Source: Candidatus Planktophila lacus (GTDB lineage Bacteria > Actinomycetota > Actinomycetes > Nanopelagicales > Nanopelagicaceae). Taken from it: a stretch of 64,000 bases of DNA. Shown one piece after another: positions 18,082 to 26,369 of the stretch. The stretch lies in NCBI RefSeq assembly GCF_002288325.1, contig NZ_CP016780.1, positions 496,001 to 560,000 of the forward strand. Reading direction: 5' to 3'. The notes beneath the pieces are model-generated. The model searched no databases. It was not told where the DNA came from and was given only the letters and a program-made list of their open reading frames with translations. Both the position numbers and the translations under genes were made by a program. Position 1 is the stretch's first letter. Every line of letters starts with the position of its first letter.

Positions 18082-19098
18082 TATTTCAATTGCAGCAGCG
18101 CATTGCTCGTCGTCAAAATCTAAATGAGTAACCAAGCGCGCATAATTTGGACCTAGCGCGCTAATCCAAAGTCCTGCTTCACGGCAACGCGTTGCGAGTT
18201 CTGCCGCTGTATATGGAGCGTTTGCTAAATCAAGTCCAACGATATTTGTCTCAACTAAAGCCGGATCAACAAAGGATTTATCTATGGCAGCGATGGCAAC
18301 TGCCAACTCTTTAGCGCGGCGATGATCTTCTGATAAGCGAGCAATATTGTTATCGAGTGCGTAATGCGCAGCACCTGCGAGCAAGCCAACCTGGCGCATC
18401 CCGGCCCCGTAACGCTTGCGCCAGATACGCGCCTTGGTCACACGCTCTTTGGTGCTGAGCATTACTGAACCAATTGGCGCACCTAAACCTTTAGATAGGC
18501 AGACGCTGATCGTGTCGAAGTATTTTCCATATTCGTTGAAAGCAACGCCACTTGCAACGTGGGCGTTCCAGATACGTGCGCCATCTAAGTGCAGGGCAAC
18601 GCCAATTTCATCTGCGCCTTTACGAAGCGCTTTGATTTGATCAAGTGGTTGGACAGTTCCGCCGCCAAAGTTATGGGTATTTTCCACTGCAATCGCGGTT
18701 GTTGAAACTAAGTAAGGACCCGAATTTGGGCGGGCGATTTCTAGCGCATCTTCGGCAACTAAGAGACCGTTCTTGGCGGGCCAAGTGCGCGTTGTTATTC
18801 CGCTAAATACTGCAGCAGCACCCAGTTCGGCGCGAACGATATGAGAATTAGTTTCTGCGATTAACTCTTCGCCAGGGGCAACAAGCATGCGAATAGCCAG
18901 TTGGTTGGCTAGCGATCCAGTTGGTGTAAACACACCTGCTTCTTTCCCAAAGAGCGCCGCAACTCGTTCTTCGAGCGAGTTAACAGTTGGATCATCGCTA
19001 TAAACATCATCGCCAACTTCAGCACTTGCCATCGCTTGGCGCATCGCCTGTGATGGGCGAGTTACGGTATCTGAGCGAAGATCAATTGGGTTGGCCAT
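18058..19098 (-). CDS. ltaE: Low-specificity L-threonine aldolase
   Basis: This pyridoxal-phosphate enzyme cleaves L-threonine and L-allo-threonine to glycine and acetaldehyde. IDLRSDTVTRPSQAMRQAM at the N-terminus, VGDDVYSDDPTVN, FTPTGSLANQLA, LHLDGARIWNA and the cofactor lysine Lys203 in CLSKGLGAPIG are all in place. The 346-residue length is normal. It is the last gene of a six-gene minus-strand run that begins at pnuT, 12 bp after the DMT transporter. Confidence 0.93.
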   Translation of the reverse strand: MANPIDLRSDTVTRPSQAMRQAMASAEVGDDVYSDDPTVNSLEERVAALFGKEAGVFTPTGSLANQLAIRMLVAPGEELIAETNSHIVRAELGAAAVFSGITTRTWPAKNGLLVAEDALEIARPNSGPYLVSTTAIAVENTHNFGGGTVQPLDQIKALRKGADEIGVALHLDGARIWNAHVASGVAFNEYGKYFDTISVCLSKGLGAPIGSVMLSTKERVTKARIWRKRYGAGMRQVGLLAGAAHYALDNNIARLSEDHRRAKELAVAIAAIDKSFVDPALVETNIVGLDLANAPYTAAELATRCREAGLWISALGPNYARLVTHLDFDDEQCAAAIEILKRVLVA

Positions 19099-19110
19099 GG
19101 CCTAAGCCTC

Positions 19111-19971
19111 TCACGCCTCTTTCATAACGATCAAATACATCGCGATCACAACCAAGATTCCGCCAATTGATACTTGAAGTGAGAGAGATTCTCCACCAAA
19201 TACAACAGCGAAGAGCGCAGCAAAGACAACTTCCATCGTCAAGATAACTGCCACCTTGGTAGAACTCATATGGGCTTGCGACCAAGTTTGTACGATGAAG
19301 GCAACTGCGGTGCAAACAACCGCGGTGAAAATTACTACGCCCCAAACTCCGGCATCTGGCGGGGTTTCATAACCTTGTCCAAGAGAAATTACGCCAGTTA
19401 GGATCGCGCAAATCGTGAGTTGAACAACGGTAAGTGCATAGGCATCTAAACCTAAACTCCATTTACTCAAAGTAACGATATGCGCGGCAAAAGCGATAGC
19501 GCTAATGAAGACGAGCGCCTCACCAACCCCGACTGACCAGCCTTGTAGTGAAAGCAACGCAAGGCCAATTGTCGCCAGCACAACACAGAACCAAGTAAAA
19601 GATCTAATTCTCTCCTTTAAAAACACCGCTGCAATTAGCGGTGTTAGAACAACGTAGAGTCCAGTAACAAAACCTGTAATCGCAGCCCCGGTGCGAGCAA
19701 GTCCAAGAGTTTGGAATATATAACCAGAGCCTAAGAAGAGACCGGCTAGTGAGCCTTTCAAAATCAATTCGCGATTTAACTTCTGCAAGACACTTGGGCG
19801 CAGAATTACCATCGCAAGAACTGCCACCACAAAGCGTGTTGCTAGAAAACTATTTACTGCTTGGCGCTCGATCGCTGGTTTCATCAGAACGAAGGCTGCG
19901 CCCCAAGATGCTGAGACCGCTAGTAGCGCCCAAGGCGCGAGCTTTAACTGGAGTTGATGGCGCGCGCTCAT
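19111..19971 (-). CDS. EamA/DMT-superfamily transporter
   Basis: A 286-residue protein with about ten membrane segments in two EamA halves. Landmarks are SASWGAAFVLMKPAIER at the N-terminus, an early SGYIFQTLGLARTGAAITGFVTGLYVVL block and a second repeat near the C-terminus (MEVVFAALFAVVFGGESLS). The start codon overlaps the nfo stop by 4 bp, and ltaE follows after 12 bp. A role in exporting amino acids would fit the threonine aldolase neighbour, but the family is too broad to assign a substrate. Confidence 0.85.
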   Translation of the reverse strand: MSARHQLQLKLAPWALLAVSASWGAAFVLMKPAIERQAVNSFLATRFVVAVLAMVILRPSVLQKLNRELILKGSLAGLFLGSGYIFQTLGLARTGAAITGFVTGLYVVLTPLIAAVFLKERIRSFTWFCVVLATIGLALLSLQGWSVGVGEALVFISAIAFAAHIVTLSKWSLGLDAYALTVVQLTICAILTGVISLGQGYETPPDAGVWGVVIFTAVVCTAVAFIVQTWSQAHMSSTKVAVILTMEVVFAALFAVVFGGESLSLQVSIGGILVVIAMYLIVMKEA

Positions 19972-20825
19972 CCACGTAAACCTTTTAGAAGTTCAACCTC
20001 TTTACCGTGCTCTGGTTCCATGCCAGGCGTCTCCAAAATTAGGGGAGCGTTCTTAACCGCCGGGTGCTTTAGTAACTCTTTAAAGGGATCTACACCGATA
20101 AAACCATCGCCAATGTTTTGGTGGCGATCTTTAAGCGCACCGCAGACATCCATCGAATCATTGGCGTGGATTAATTGGATACGTTCTGCGCCAGCGACTT
20201 CAACAAGTAAATCCAAAGTCTCTTTCATGCCACCTTTTTTAGCGATGTCATGGCCTGCGGCAAAGACATGGCAGGTATCAAGACAGATGCCAACTTTTGG
20301 ATGGTACTCGAGAGCCTTTAAGTAATATTCCAGATCCTCTAACCGCTTAACAAGTGATTGTCCTTGGCCGGCAGTTGGTTCTAGTAGCAACATTGGAGCA
20401 TCAGCAGTTAGCGCGTTAAGGATCGGCATCATCCCTTTATGGATTTGCTTCCATGCTTTATCAACAAAATCTTCATTAACGGCTGAGCCGGTATGAACTA
20501 CAACGCCATGTGCACCAATCTCTTTACCGCGCTTAAGCGAGAACTCGGTAGATGCAAGTGAATTTTTATAAGTGCCTTCAGTTGGGGAACCGAGGTTGAT
20601 TAGAAATGGTGCGTGTACATAAACCTCAAGATCTAACGCTGCTGCCTTTTCACGAAAGAGTGCATCTGCTTCATGGTTGGTCTCTGGCATTGCCCAGCCG
20701 CGTGGATTAGAGGTAAATACCTGGATCGCTTCGGCGCCGATAGTTTCGGCATATGCGATAGAGCGCTTAGCCATTCCACCGGTAGTCGGAGTATGTGCAC
20801 CGATACGCGGTGAGGTTTTTGGCAT
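19968..20825 (-). CDS. nfo: Endonuclease IV (AP endonuclease)
   Basis: Nfo cleaves DNA at abasic sites in base excision repair. The TIM-barrel metal-site segments are recognisable: IGAHTPTTGGMAKRS, VYVHAPFLINLGSP, GVVVHTGSA, LLLEPTAGQG, ICLDTCHVFAAGHD, LIHANDS and LILETPG. Nine or so His/Asp/Glu zinc ligands fall in these blocks. The length of 285 residues is normal. The start lies 4 bp after the pknB stop, and the end overlaps the transporter start. Confidence 0.95.
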   Translation of the reverse strand: MPKTSPRIGAHTPTTGGMAKRSIAYAETIGAEAIQVFTSNPRGWAMPETNHEADALFREKAAALDLEVYVHAPFLINLGSPTEGTYKNSLASTEFSLKRGKEIGAHGVVVHTGSAVNEDFVDKAWKQIHKGMMPILNALTADAPMLLLEPTAGQGQSLVKRLEDLEYYLKALEYHPKVGICLDTCHVFAAGHDIAKKGGMKETLDLLVEVAGAERIQLIHANDSMDVCGALKDRHQNIGDGFIGVDPFKELLKHPAVKNAPLILETPGMEPEHGKEVELLKGLRG

Positions 20826-20829
20826 TTGC

Positions 20830-22776
20830 CTACCCTACTGTGATCGTAACCGTGCTGCCACGTTTAACCTTCGTGCCGACCTTCGGAGCGATATTTGTGA
20901 CCGACTTGACCTTCTTGGCACCGATCTTCTTTACAACAACTTTAAGTTCGAGATCTGTAAGCGCTGCGCGCGCCTTTGCTTCAGTAAGTGAGAAGACATT
21001 AGGGATAAATACAAATTGTGATCCCTTAGAAATCGTCAAGGCGATTTTCTCGCCCTTAGGTAGCGGTGCTCCGCCTGATGGAACCTGGCTAATAACGGCA
21101 CCTGCTAAAACGCTTTCGCTAAATTGATCAATTGTTTCGACATCAAATCCAGCTTCAGTTAATTCATTTAGCGCTTGGTCGGCGGACTTTCCAACATAGG
21201 AAACGACATCTAGAGTTTCTACGCCCTTACTTACCAAGATATCTACCGTTGCATCGCGCTTTACTTTCTCACCTTGCGCAGGGCTTGATGAGATAACAAA
21301 TCCCTTAGGCGTTCTATCGTTAAAGACTTCCTTTAACTCGCCAACTTTTATTGGAGATTTAGCTAGAAGATTGACCGCTGCCTCTGGCGTAAGCCCAACT
21401 AGCATCGGAATTACATAACGCTCTGGGCCTTTGGAGATGATCGCCTTTACTTGTCCGCCAGCATCAACTTTGCCTCCACCTGCAGGATCAGATTCGATAA
21501 TCTGGCCATCGCCGACTTCTTCATCAAAGCGTTTTTCAGAGATCACCAGCGTTAATCCGAGAGGAGATAGCGCGCTTAACGCTTGGTTCTCTGTCGCACC
21601 GACAATTGATGGCACAACAACACGTGAACCTGGACCGACGAGCGCATACCAACCGAAGATTCCTAGTGAAATTGCCAGACCGGCTGCGATAAAGCGATTA
21701 CGACGAACTCGCTTACTTATCTTCTTACGCTTTTTAATCTGCGCCGTTGTTTCGCGCTTTGTCGGCTCTCCCTTTTCAGGTAATTCATTTGAGTCTTCAC
21801 GATTTTTCTTTAGCGACACAGTCTTTTCCTTTTCGGCGCGCGCACGTTCACGGCGACTTGGTTTCTTCGATGCCGGGCGCATCGGAGCAATAGGGATATC
21901 TAGCTCCAAACTCATCTGTTTTTGATTTGGGTCAAGCGATTGTGCGATAGCGCTGAGCGCGGCATGGAATTCGCCGGCATCTTTGGGGCGGCCATCAGGA
22001 TCTGAATTTGTAGCGCGCTGAATCAGTTGATCGAGTTCGGCAGGAATACCGGTTTTCTTTGTACTCATTAGCGGCACGCGTTCGTTAACGTGCATATATG
22101 CGATCTGTATTGGCTCATCACCTGCGAATGGTTTTTCGCCAGTAAAGATCTCAAATGCGGTAATTCCAGCGGAGTAAACATCGCTACGTGCATCTGCAAT
22201 TCCGCGTTGAACTTGCTCGGGGGATAGGTATGAAACGCTGCCGAGTATGACGCTGGATTCGGCGGTCATCGTTGTGCCAAGCAGCGGCCCCTTCGCTAAA
22301 CCAAAGTCAGCGATCTTGATACGTCCTTCTTTAGAGATCAAAATATTTTCAGGCTTTATATCGCGATGGACAATGCCAACTTTATGCGCTGCAGCAAGTG
22401 CGCTCAAGACAGGTAACAGAAATTGAATTCCGTTAGCTACCGAGAGTGAACCTTGCTCATTTAAATATTCGCGAAGGGTGTGGCCCTCGACCATCTCCAT
22501 TACTAGAAAGACTGCAGGCGTACCGTTCTGATTCCACCCTTGATCTTGTACCGAAACAATGTTGGGATGAGATAACGCAGCTGATGCTTTGGCTTCGCGA
22601 ATAAAGCGTTCTACAAATTGTTCATCCTGAGCAAGATGGGGGTGCATTATCTTTACCGCCACTTTGCGATCTAAGCGGGTATCAACTGCCTCATAAATTG
22701 TTGCCATTCCACCTGCCGCCATCTGGCGAAGGAGCTGATAGCGCCCATCAATTAGCTCGCCAGTTAGATCGGACAT
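20830..22776 (-). CDS. pknB: Membrane serine/threonine kinase with four PASTA domains
   Basis: Counting from the ATG at 22776 gives 648 residues. The kinase domain is at about 10-275, with ATP lysine Lys42 in VAVKIM, catalytic HRDIKPEN (Asp139), IADFGLA (Asp157) and the SYLSPEQ loop. A Lys/Arg-rich linker follows, then one membrane helix at about 361-380. Four extracellular PASTA repeats run from about 386 to 648 and are expected to sense peptidoglycan or lipid II. A longer frame extends upstream but overlaps the previous gene, so it is rejected. Unlike the common arrangement, no rodA, pbpA or pstP gene adjoins it; it sits between a small kinase and nfo. Confidence 0.93.
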   Translation of the reverse strand: MSDLTGELIDGRYQLLRQMAAGGMATIYEAVDTRLDRKVAVKIMHPHLAQDEQFVERFIREAKASAALSHPNIVSVQDQGWNQNGTPAVFLVMEMVEGHTLREYLNEQGSLSVANGIQFLLPVLSALAAAHKVGIVHRDIKPENILISKEGRIKIADFGLAKGPLLGTTMTAESSVILGSVSYLSPEQVQRGIADARSDVYSAGITAFEIFTGEKPFAGDEPIQIAYMHVNERVPLMSTKKTGIPAELDQLIQRATNSDPDGRPKDAGEFHAALSAIAQSLDPNQKQMSLELDIPIAPMRPASKKPSRRERARAEKEKTVSLKKNREDSNELPEKGEPTKRETTAQIKKRKKISKRVRRNRFIAAGLAISLGIFGWYALVGPGSRVVVPSIVGATENQALSALSPLGLTLVISEKRFDEEVGDGQIIESDPAGGGKVDAGGQVKAIISKGPERYVIPMLVGLTPEAAVNLLAKSPIKVGELKEVFNDRTPKGFVISSSPAQGEKVKRDATVDILVSKGVETLDVVSYVGKSADQALNELTEAGFDVETIDQFSESVLAGAVISQVPSGGAPLPKGEKIALTISKGSQFVFIPNVFSLTEAKARAALTDLELKVVVKKIGAKKVKSVTNIAPKVGTKVKRGSTVTITVG

Positions 22777-22786
22777 ATCTGCAATT

Positions 22787-23323
22787 TTAGGTAGTGAGAA
22801 TGAAATCTGCCTTTTCACGCGTTGAGTGTTGTAAGAAATATTCGGCTTGTGTTCCAAGCCACTTTTGCATCCGCTCATGCATCTGCGCGCCATCGCGATC
22901 TATTACACGTTTTAAGCCATCTGTGGGGTCAATCTCCATCCAAATTAGAGCTGCAAATCGATCTTGCAACTCTTTATCTCCGCAACCAACTCCCTCGAGA
23001 ATTAGGAGATCGCTAACCGGCAGTTCTTCACTTTCACCGAAGGAAGAACTCTCCCAGTTATACCTTTGAATTTTGGCGGGAGATTTTGCTTCATGTTGGC
23101 TAACTAGGTATTGCAGAATCGTGGAAAGGTCTTTCGATAGAGCGTTATCCCAGCCGTCGTACAAGTCATCCATATGAATAACTTGTAAAGACATCTTGTT
23201 ACTTAGGGCTAAGAAAATTTCATGAGCCAAGGTTGTTTTCCCCGCCCCAGCTGGCCCATCAATTGCAATGACGGGCCGCGACTTCTCCTTACAGAGATCG
23301 GCTAGCGCTGCGATGAGCTCCAT
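22787..23323 (-). CDS. P-loop kinase of the uridine-kinase-like family, candidate thiamine-salvage kinase
   Basis: This 178-residue protein has a Walker A motif AIDGPAGAGKTT (GPAGAGKT at 23-30) and a VIHMDDLYDGW segment like the substrate-binding loop of uridine kinases. LLILEGVGCG follows, with an IDRDGAQMHERMQ lid region. Family members phosphorylate small hydroxyl-bearing molecules. It overlaps the 3' end of pnuT by 35 bp and has its own GGAG ribosome site 8 bp before the ATG, so it is almost certainly cotranscribed behind the TPP riboswitch. A role in phosphorylating imported thiamine or a thiamine precursor is inference; nucleoside kinase activity is the main alternative. Confidence 0.8.
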   Translation of the reverse strand: MELIAALADLCKEKSRPVIAIDGPAGAGKTTLAHEIFLALSNKMSLQVIHMDDLYDGWDNALSKDLSTILQYLVSQHEAKSPAKIQRYNWESSSFGESEELPVSDLLILEGVGCGDKELQDRFAALIWMEIDPTDGLKRVIDRDGAQMHERMQKWLGTQAEYFLQHSTREKADFILTT

Positions 23324-23879
23324 ACCATTTGCTCCATCCCATAGCCGCTAGCACTGTGAAAGTAATATAAAGCACTGAAGTAAAGAGTAAATCCTGTGAT
23401 GCATAAAGTGCTACATATCCAGCATCTACGACCAACCAGATAATCCAACTTTCAAACTTTTCATAAACCATCAAAATCTGTGCTGAAAGTGAACCGAAGA
23501 ATAGAATCGCATCAGCAAAGGTTGATGCCGCACCCCAGTATTTAAGTAGCGGTGCTAGAGCCAGGGTTGCCAAAATTATTGCAATTACAACATATGCGCG
23601 ATGGCTGCTCTTCAATCTTCCAGGCTTTGCGCCACTTGGTTCCCATCCAAACCAACCTGCAATTGCAGCGATGATAAATACGATTTGAAGGGCGGCGCTG
23701 GCGTAGAGCTCCCATTGGAAGAAGAGAATTCCGTAGAGAACTGAACTTAGCGCCCACCAGGGCCAAGTAATTCGTTTACCGGTTATGCCAAGTGCAACTC
23801 CGATGAAAGAGGCCATTACCGCGATTAGTTCGAGATAAGACAGTTCGTATCCCCAAATAGTTAAAAATGTAGATGACAT
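23289..23879 (-). CDS. pnuT: PnuC-family vitamin transporter, predicted thiamine importer PnuT
   Basis: The 196-residue protein has about seven hydrophobic segments with the Trp-rich PnuC-family motifs: TWPWWALSSVLYGILFFQWELYA-type blocks, GWFGW, and a late WIIWLVVDAGYVALYASQDLLFT region. Classical PnuC imports nicotinamide riboside, while PnuT imports thiamine by facilitated diffusion and needs a kinase to trap it. The TPP riboswitch directly upstream makes thiamine the expected substrate. The ATG at 23879 lies 7 bp after an AAAGGG sequence that forms the 3' edge of the riboswitch. Confidence 0.88.
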   Translation of the reverse strand: MSSTFLTIWGYELSYLELIAVMASFIGVALGITGKRITWPWWALSSVLYGILFFQWELYASAALQIVFIIAAIAGWFGWEPSGAKPGRLKSSHRAYVVIAIILATLALAPLLKYWGAASTFADAILFFGSLSAQILMVYEKFESWIIWLVVDAGYVALYASQDLLFTSVLYITFTVLAAMGWSKWYGAHRSASRSL

Positions 23880-23885
23880 AGTTTT

Positions 23886-23970
23886 ACCCTTTCCGCATCC
23901 GCATTACCGGACGGGTCAAGCGGTCGATCTGAATTTCAGATCCTCTCAGCCGTTTCAGCGGCTCCCGCGA
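23886..23970 (-). promoter_or_regulatory. TPP (THI-element) riboswitch
   Basis: Read on the minus strand, this stretch holds the conserved thiamine pyrophosphate aptamer elements in order. These are GGGAGCCGC...GCGGCTGAGAGGAT-like P2/P3 sequence with CTGAGAGGAT, a GATCTGAAATTCAGATC stem-loop, GACCGCTTGACCCG, CCGGTAATGCGG and GATGCGGAAAGGG. The 3' AAAGGG doubles as the pnuT ribosome site, so ligand binding probably blocks translation. The aptamer begins only about 9 bp after the crtB stop, so transcription may read in from the crt operon. Confidence 0.9.
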
Positions 23971-23978
23971 GATTTACT

Positions 23979-24884
23979 TTAGCGCAAACGCGCTGCAACG
24001 GCGCTTATATAAGCCGCGAAAGCCACTCGCGCTCTGCGAGCTGTCGAAGTCTTGGCGCGCTTATTAAAGATGTCGTAACCAATTTTTTCTACTTCATCAA
24101 CGATTCCACAGTACAACTCACTGGCTGCGCGGATACATGGCTGGCTGGTCTTATCTAGTAGCGCAATACCTGGTTCGGCAGCCTTCTGTAGTTGGCGAAC
24201 GCGAGCGATCTGAAACTTAAGAGCGCTAATTATCTCCGGAGTTAACTTACGCGCTTCCAACATTTGACGAGTTACGCCGTGTTCGGCAAGTTCTTGTAGC
24301 GGCAAGTAAACGCGGCCGCGATCTAAATCCTCACCCACATCGCGAATAAAGTTAGCGAGCTGGAAGGCAACGCCCAGATTCTTTGCAGCCTCTAACGAGT
24401 TAACAGTATCCCCGCCCAAAATTGGAACCATCTGCAAACCGATTACCGCCGCTGATCCATAGACATATTCATATAGATCTTCAAAAGTTTGATATTCGGT
24501 AACGGTTAGATCCATCTCCATGGAATGCAAGAAATCTACGAAATGTTGGTGGGGGATATCAAAGCGTTGCACCGTATCGATTAACGCCCGGCCAACCAGA
24601 TCCGAACTCTCACCGGTTTTTAAACCGCGCAATACATCAGAACTCCATGCGCGGAGTACTTCTGCTTTCTCTTGAGGAGTTAACGTTGAGGCTAAATCAT
24701 CGACGATCTCATCGGCATAACGTGCAAAACCATAAAGCGCGTGAACAAATGGTCGCTTGCTCGCTGGTAACAAAAGAGTTGCTAGGTAATAAGTCTTGCC
24801 GTGCAGAGAGTTGAGACGTTTGCACTCGGAATAAGACTCCCGTAGTTGCGGGTCGGTAATCCCTGCAGCGCTTAACTCACTCAC
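23979..24884 (-). CDS. crtB: Phytoene synthase
   Basis: CrtB joins two geranylgeranyl diphosphates head to head to give phytoene. The two Asp-rich motifs are DEIVDD at residues 58-63 and RDVGEDLDRGRVYLP, with Asp182 and Asp186. The squalene/phytoene synthase core FGFARYADE-like YGFARYADE and the AFQLANFIRD segment are clear. The start is a GTG placed immediately after the crtI stop (TAA-GTG), so translation is probably coupled. It is 301 residues and the last gene of crtE-crtI-crtB. Confidence 0.95.
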   Translation of the reverse strand: MSELSAAGITDPQLRESYSECKRLNSLHGKTYYLATLLLPASKRPFVHALYGFARYADEIVDDLASTLTPQEKAEVLRAWSSDVLRGLKTGESSDLVGRALIDTVQRFDIPHQHFVDFLHSMEMDLTVTEYQTFEDLYEYVYGSAAVIGLQMVPILGGDTVNSLEAAKNLGVAFQLANFIRDVGEDLDRGRVYLPLQELAEHGVTRQMLEARKLTPEIISALKFQIARVRQLQKAAEPGIALLDKTSQPCIRAASELYCGIVDEVEKIGYDIFNKRAKTSTARRARVAFAAYISAVAARLR

Positions 24885-26369
24885 TTACTTAACCGGACCT
24901 ACGATTCGCTCTGCCGCTAAGCGACCAGAAATCAAAACCATCGGAACGCCAACGCCTGGTTGTGTGCCAGAGCCAGCAAAGACAACATTTTCAAAACCAG
25001 CTGCGATATTGCGTGGTCGGAAAGGTCCGGTTTGGAAGAAGGTATGTGCGCTGGCAAATGGTGCGCCACGTTCCATGCCTTGTGCTTGCCAATCAAGTGG
25101 CGTGGTCATTACTTCGGTTTCAATTGAATCGCCAAAGCCGGTGTAACCGCGATCTTCAAGAGTCTTGATCATGTGATCACGATATGGACGCGCTTGAGTC
25201 TTCCAATCAATATCGGCATCCAAGTTTGGAGTCGGATAGAGAATGTAATAACTCTCTTTTCCAGCAGGTGCCAACGCGGCATCATCCTTAGTCGGAATAG
25301 TCACGAGTACCGAAGGATCTGACATCAAGGTCTTCTTCTTGATTAGCTCATCAAAGACGCCATCCCAAGATTTTCCGAAGTGAATATTGTGGTGAGCCAC
25401 GTGGTCATACTTCTTAGAAGAACCAACTAGCAAAGTTGCACAAGATGGTGAGTACTTAAGGCGCTTAATATTTAGCGGAGTTTTGCCAAGTAGATCGCGC
25501 CAAACAACGGGTAGATCTGGGTTCATGACAACCACATCGCATTCGATGCGTTCGCCCTTATCGGTGATAACCGCTTTGGCGCGCCCGTTCTCTACTTCTA
25601 GGCGAGTGACCGTGGTGCTGTATTTGAAAGTTACACCGTGCTTCTCTGCAGCAGCAGCAAGTGCGCGAGGTACAGCATGCATTCCACCCTTAGGGAAGAA
25701 GACGCCATTTACTGAATCCATATAAGCAATAACTGCATAGATTGCTAGCGCCTGTTGTGGGCTAACGCCTGCATACATCGCCTGGAATGAGTAAACCTTT
25801 TGCAGGCGAGGATCTTTAAGAAATTGATTTACTTTTGGAGAAAGTTTTCTAAATCCACCGAGTGCGATCAAGCGCGCCAAGTTGGGGGTCAACAAATTAA
25901 ATGGAGAATCGATATTGCGATCGATGAAATCGTTCATCTCGTACTTGTACAACTTGGTTACAAAATCTACGTAACGGCGATAGCCAAGGGCTTCTTCGGC
26001 GCTAACTGTGCGACGGATCTCTTCTTCCATCTCAGCGGTATTGGCATGGACATCGATCTGCGAACCATCGTGATAAAACGCGCGATAAAGCGGCTTAAGC
26101 GGTGAAAGCTCTAGCCAATCCTTCATATCTTCACCGACGCAGCTAAAGGCATCTTGAATTAGCGAAGGCATAGTTAAAACAGATGGACCGGTATCAAATG
26201 AGTAACCATCTTTTTCTAGTAAACCGTTGCGACCACCCGGAACAGATTCGCGTTCAACGACTGTTACTTTGCGGCCTGCGCCCGCTAAGCGAAGTGCAGC
26301 GCTTAACCCAGCAAGTCCTGCACCAACAACGACTACGTGATCGGTTGGTCCCTTTACCTTTGCTGGCAT
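24885..26369 (-). CDS. crtI: Phytoene desaturase CrtI
   Basis: CrtI is a membrane-associated FAD enzyme that carries out stepwise desaturation of phytoene, usually to lycopene. The N-terminal dinucleotide fold VVVVGAGLAGLSAALRLA (Gly16, 18, 21) and ERESVPGGRN are followed by FDTGPSVLTMP. The C-terminal family motif reads VVFAGSGTQPGVGVPMVLISG. It has 494 residues, the normal length. Its ATG directly follows the crtE stop (TAG-ATG). The number of desaturation steps, and thus lycopene versus neurosporene, cannot be read from sequence. Confidence 0.93.
   Translation of the reverse strand: MPAKVKGPTDHVVVVGAGLAGLSAALRLAGAGRKVTVVERESVPGGRNGLLEKDGYSFDTGPSVLTMPSLIQDAFSCVGEDMKDWLELSPLKPLYRAFYHDGSQIDVHANTAEMEEEIRRTVSAEEALGYRRYVDFVTKLYKYEMNDFIDRNIDSPFNLLTPNLARLIALGGFRKLSPKVNQFLKDPRLQKVYSFQAMYAGVSPQQALAIYAVIAYMDSVNGVFFPKGGMHAVPRALAAAAEKHGVTFKYSTTVTRLEVENGRAKAVITDKGERIECDVVVMNPDLPVVWRDLLGKTPLNIKRLKYSPSCATLLVGSSKKYDHVAHHNIHFGKSWDGVFDELIKKKTLMSDPSVLVTIPTKDDAALAPAGKESYYILYPTPNLDADIDWKTQARPYRDHMIKTLEDRGYTGFGDSIETEVMTTPLDWQAQGMERGAPFASAHTFFQTGPFRPRNIAAGFENVVFAGSGTQPGVGVPMVLISGRLAAERIVGPVK

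Noticed and set aside
22777-22893. Longer N-terminus for PknB
   Set aside because: The extension overlaps the coding region of the upstream kinase gene and lacks homology; the kinase domain starts properly from the ATG at 22776.
23289-23879. Nicotinamide riboside transporter (PnuC proper)
   Set aside because: The TPP riboswitch immediately upstream points to thiamine as substrate, and no NAD-salvage gene adjoins it.
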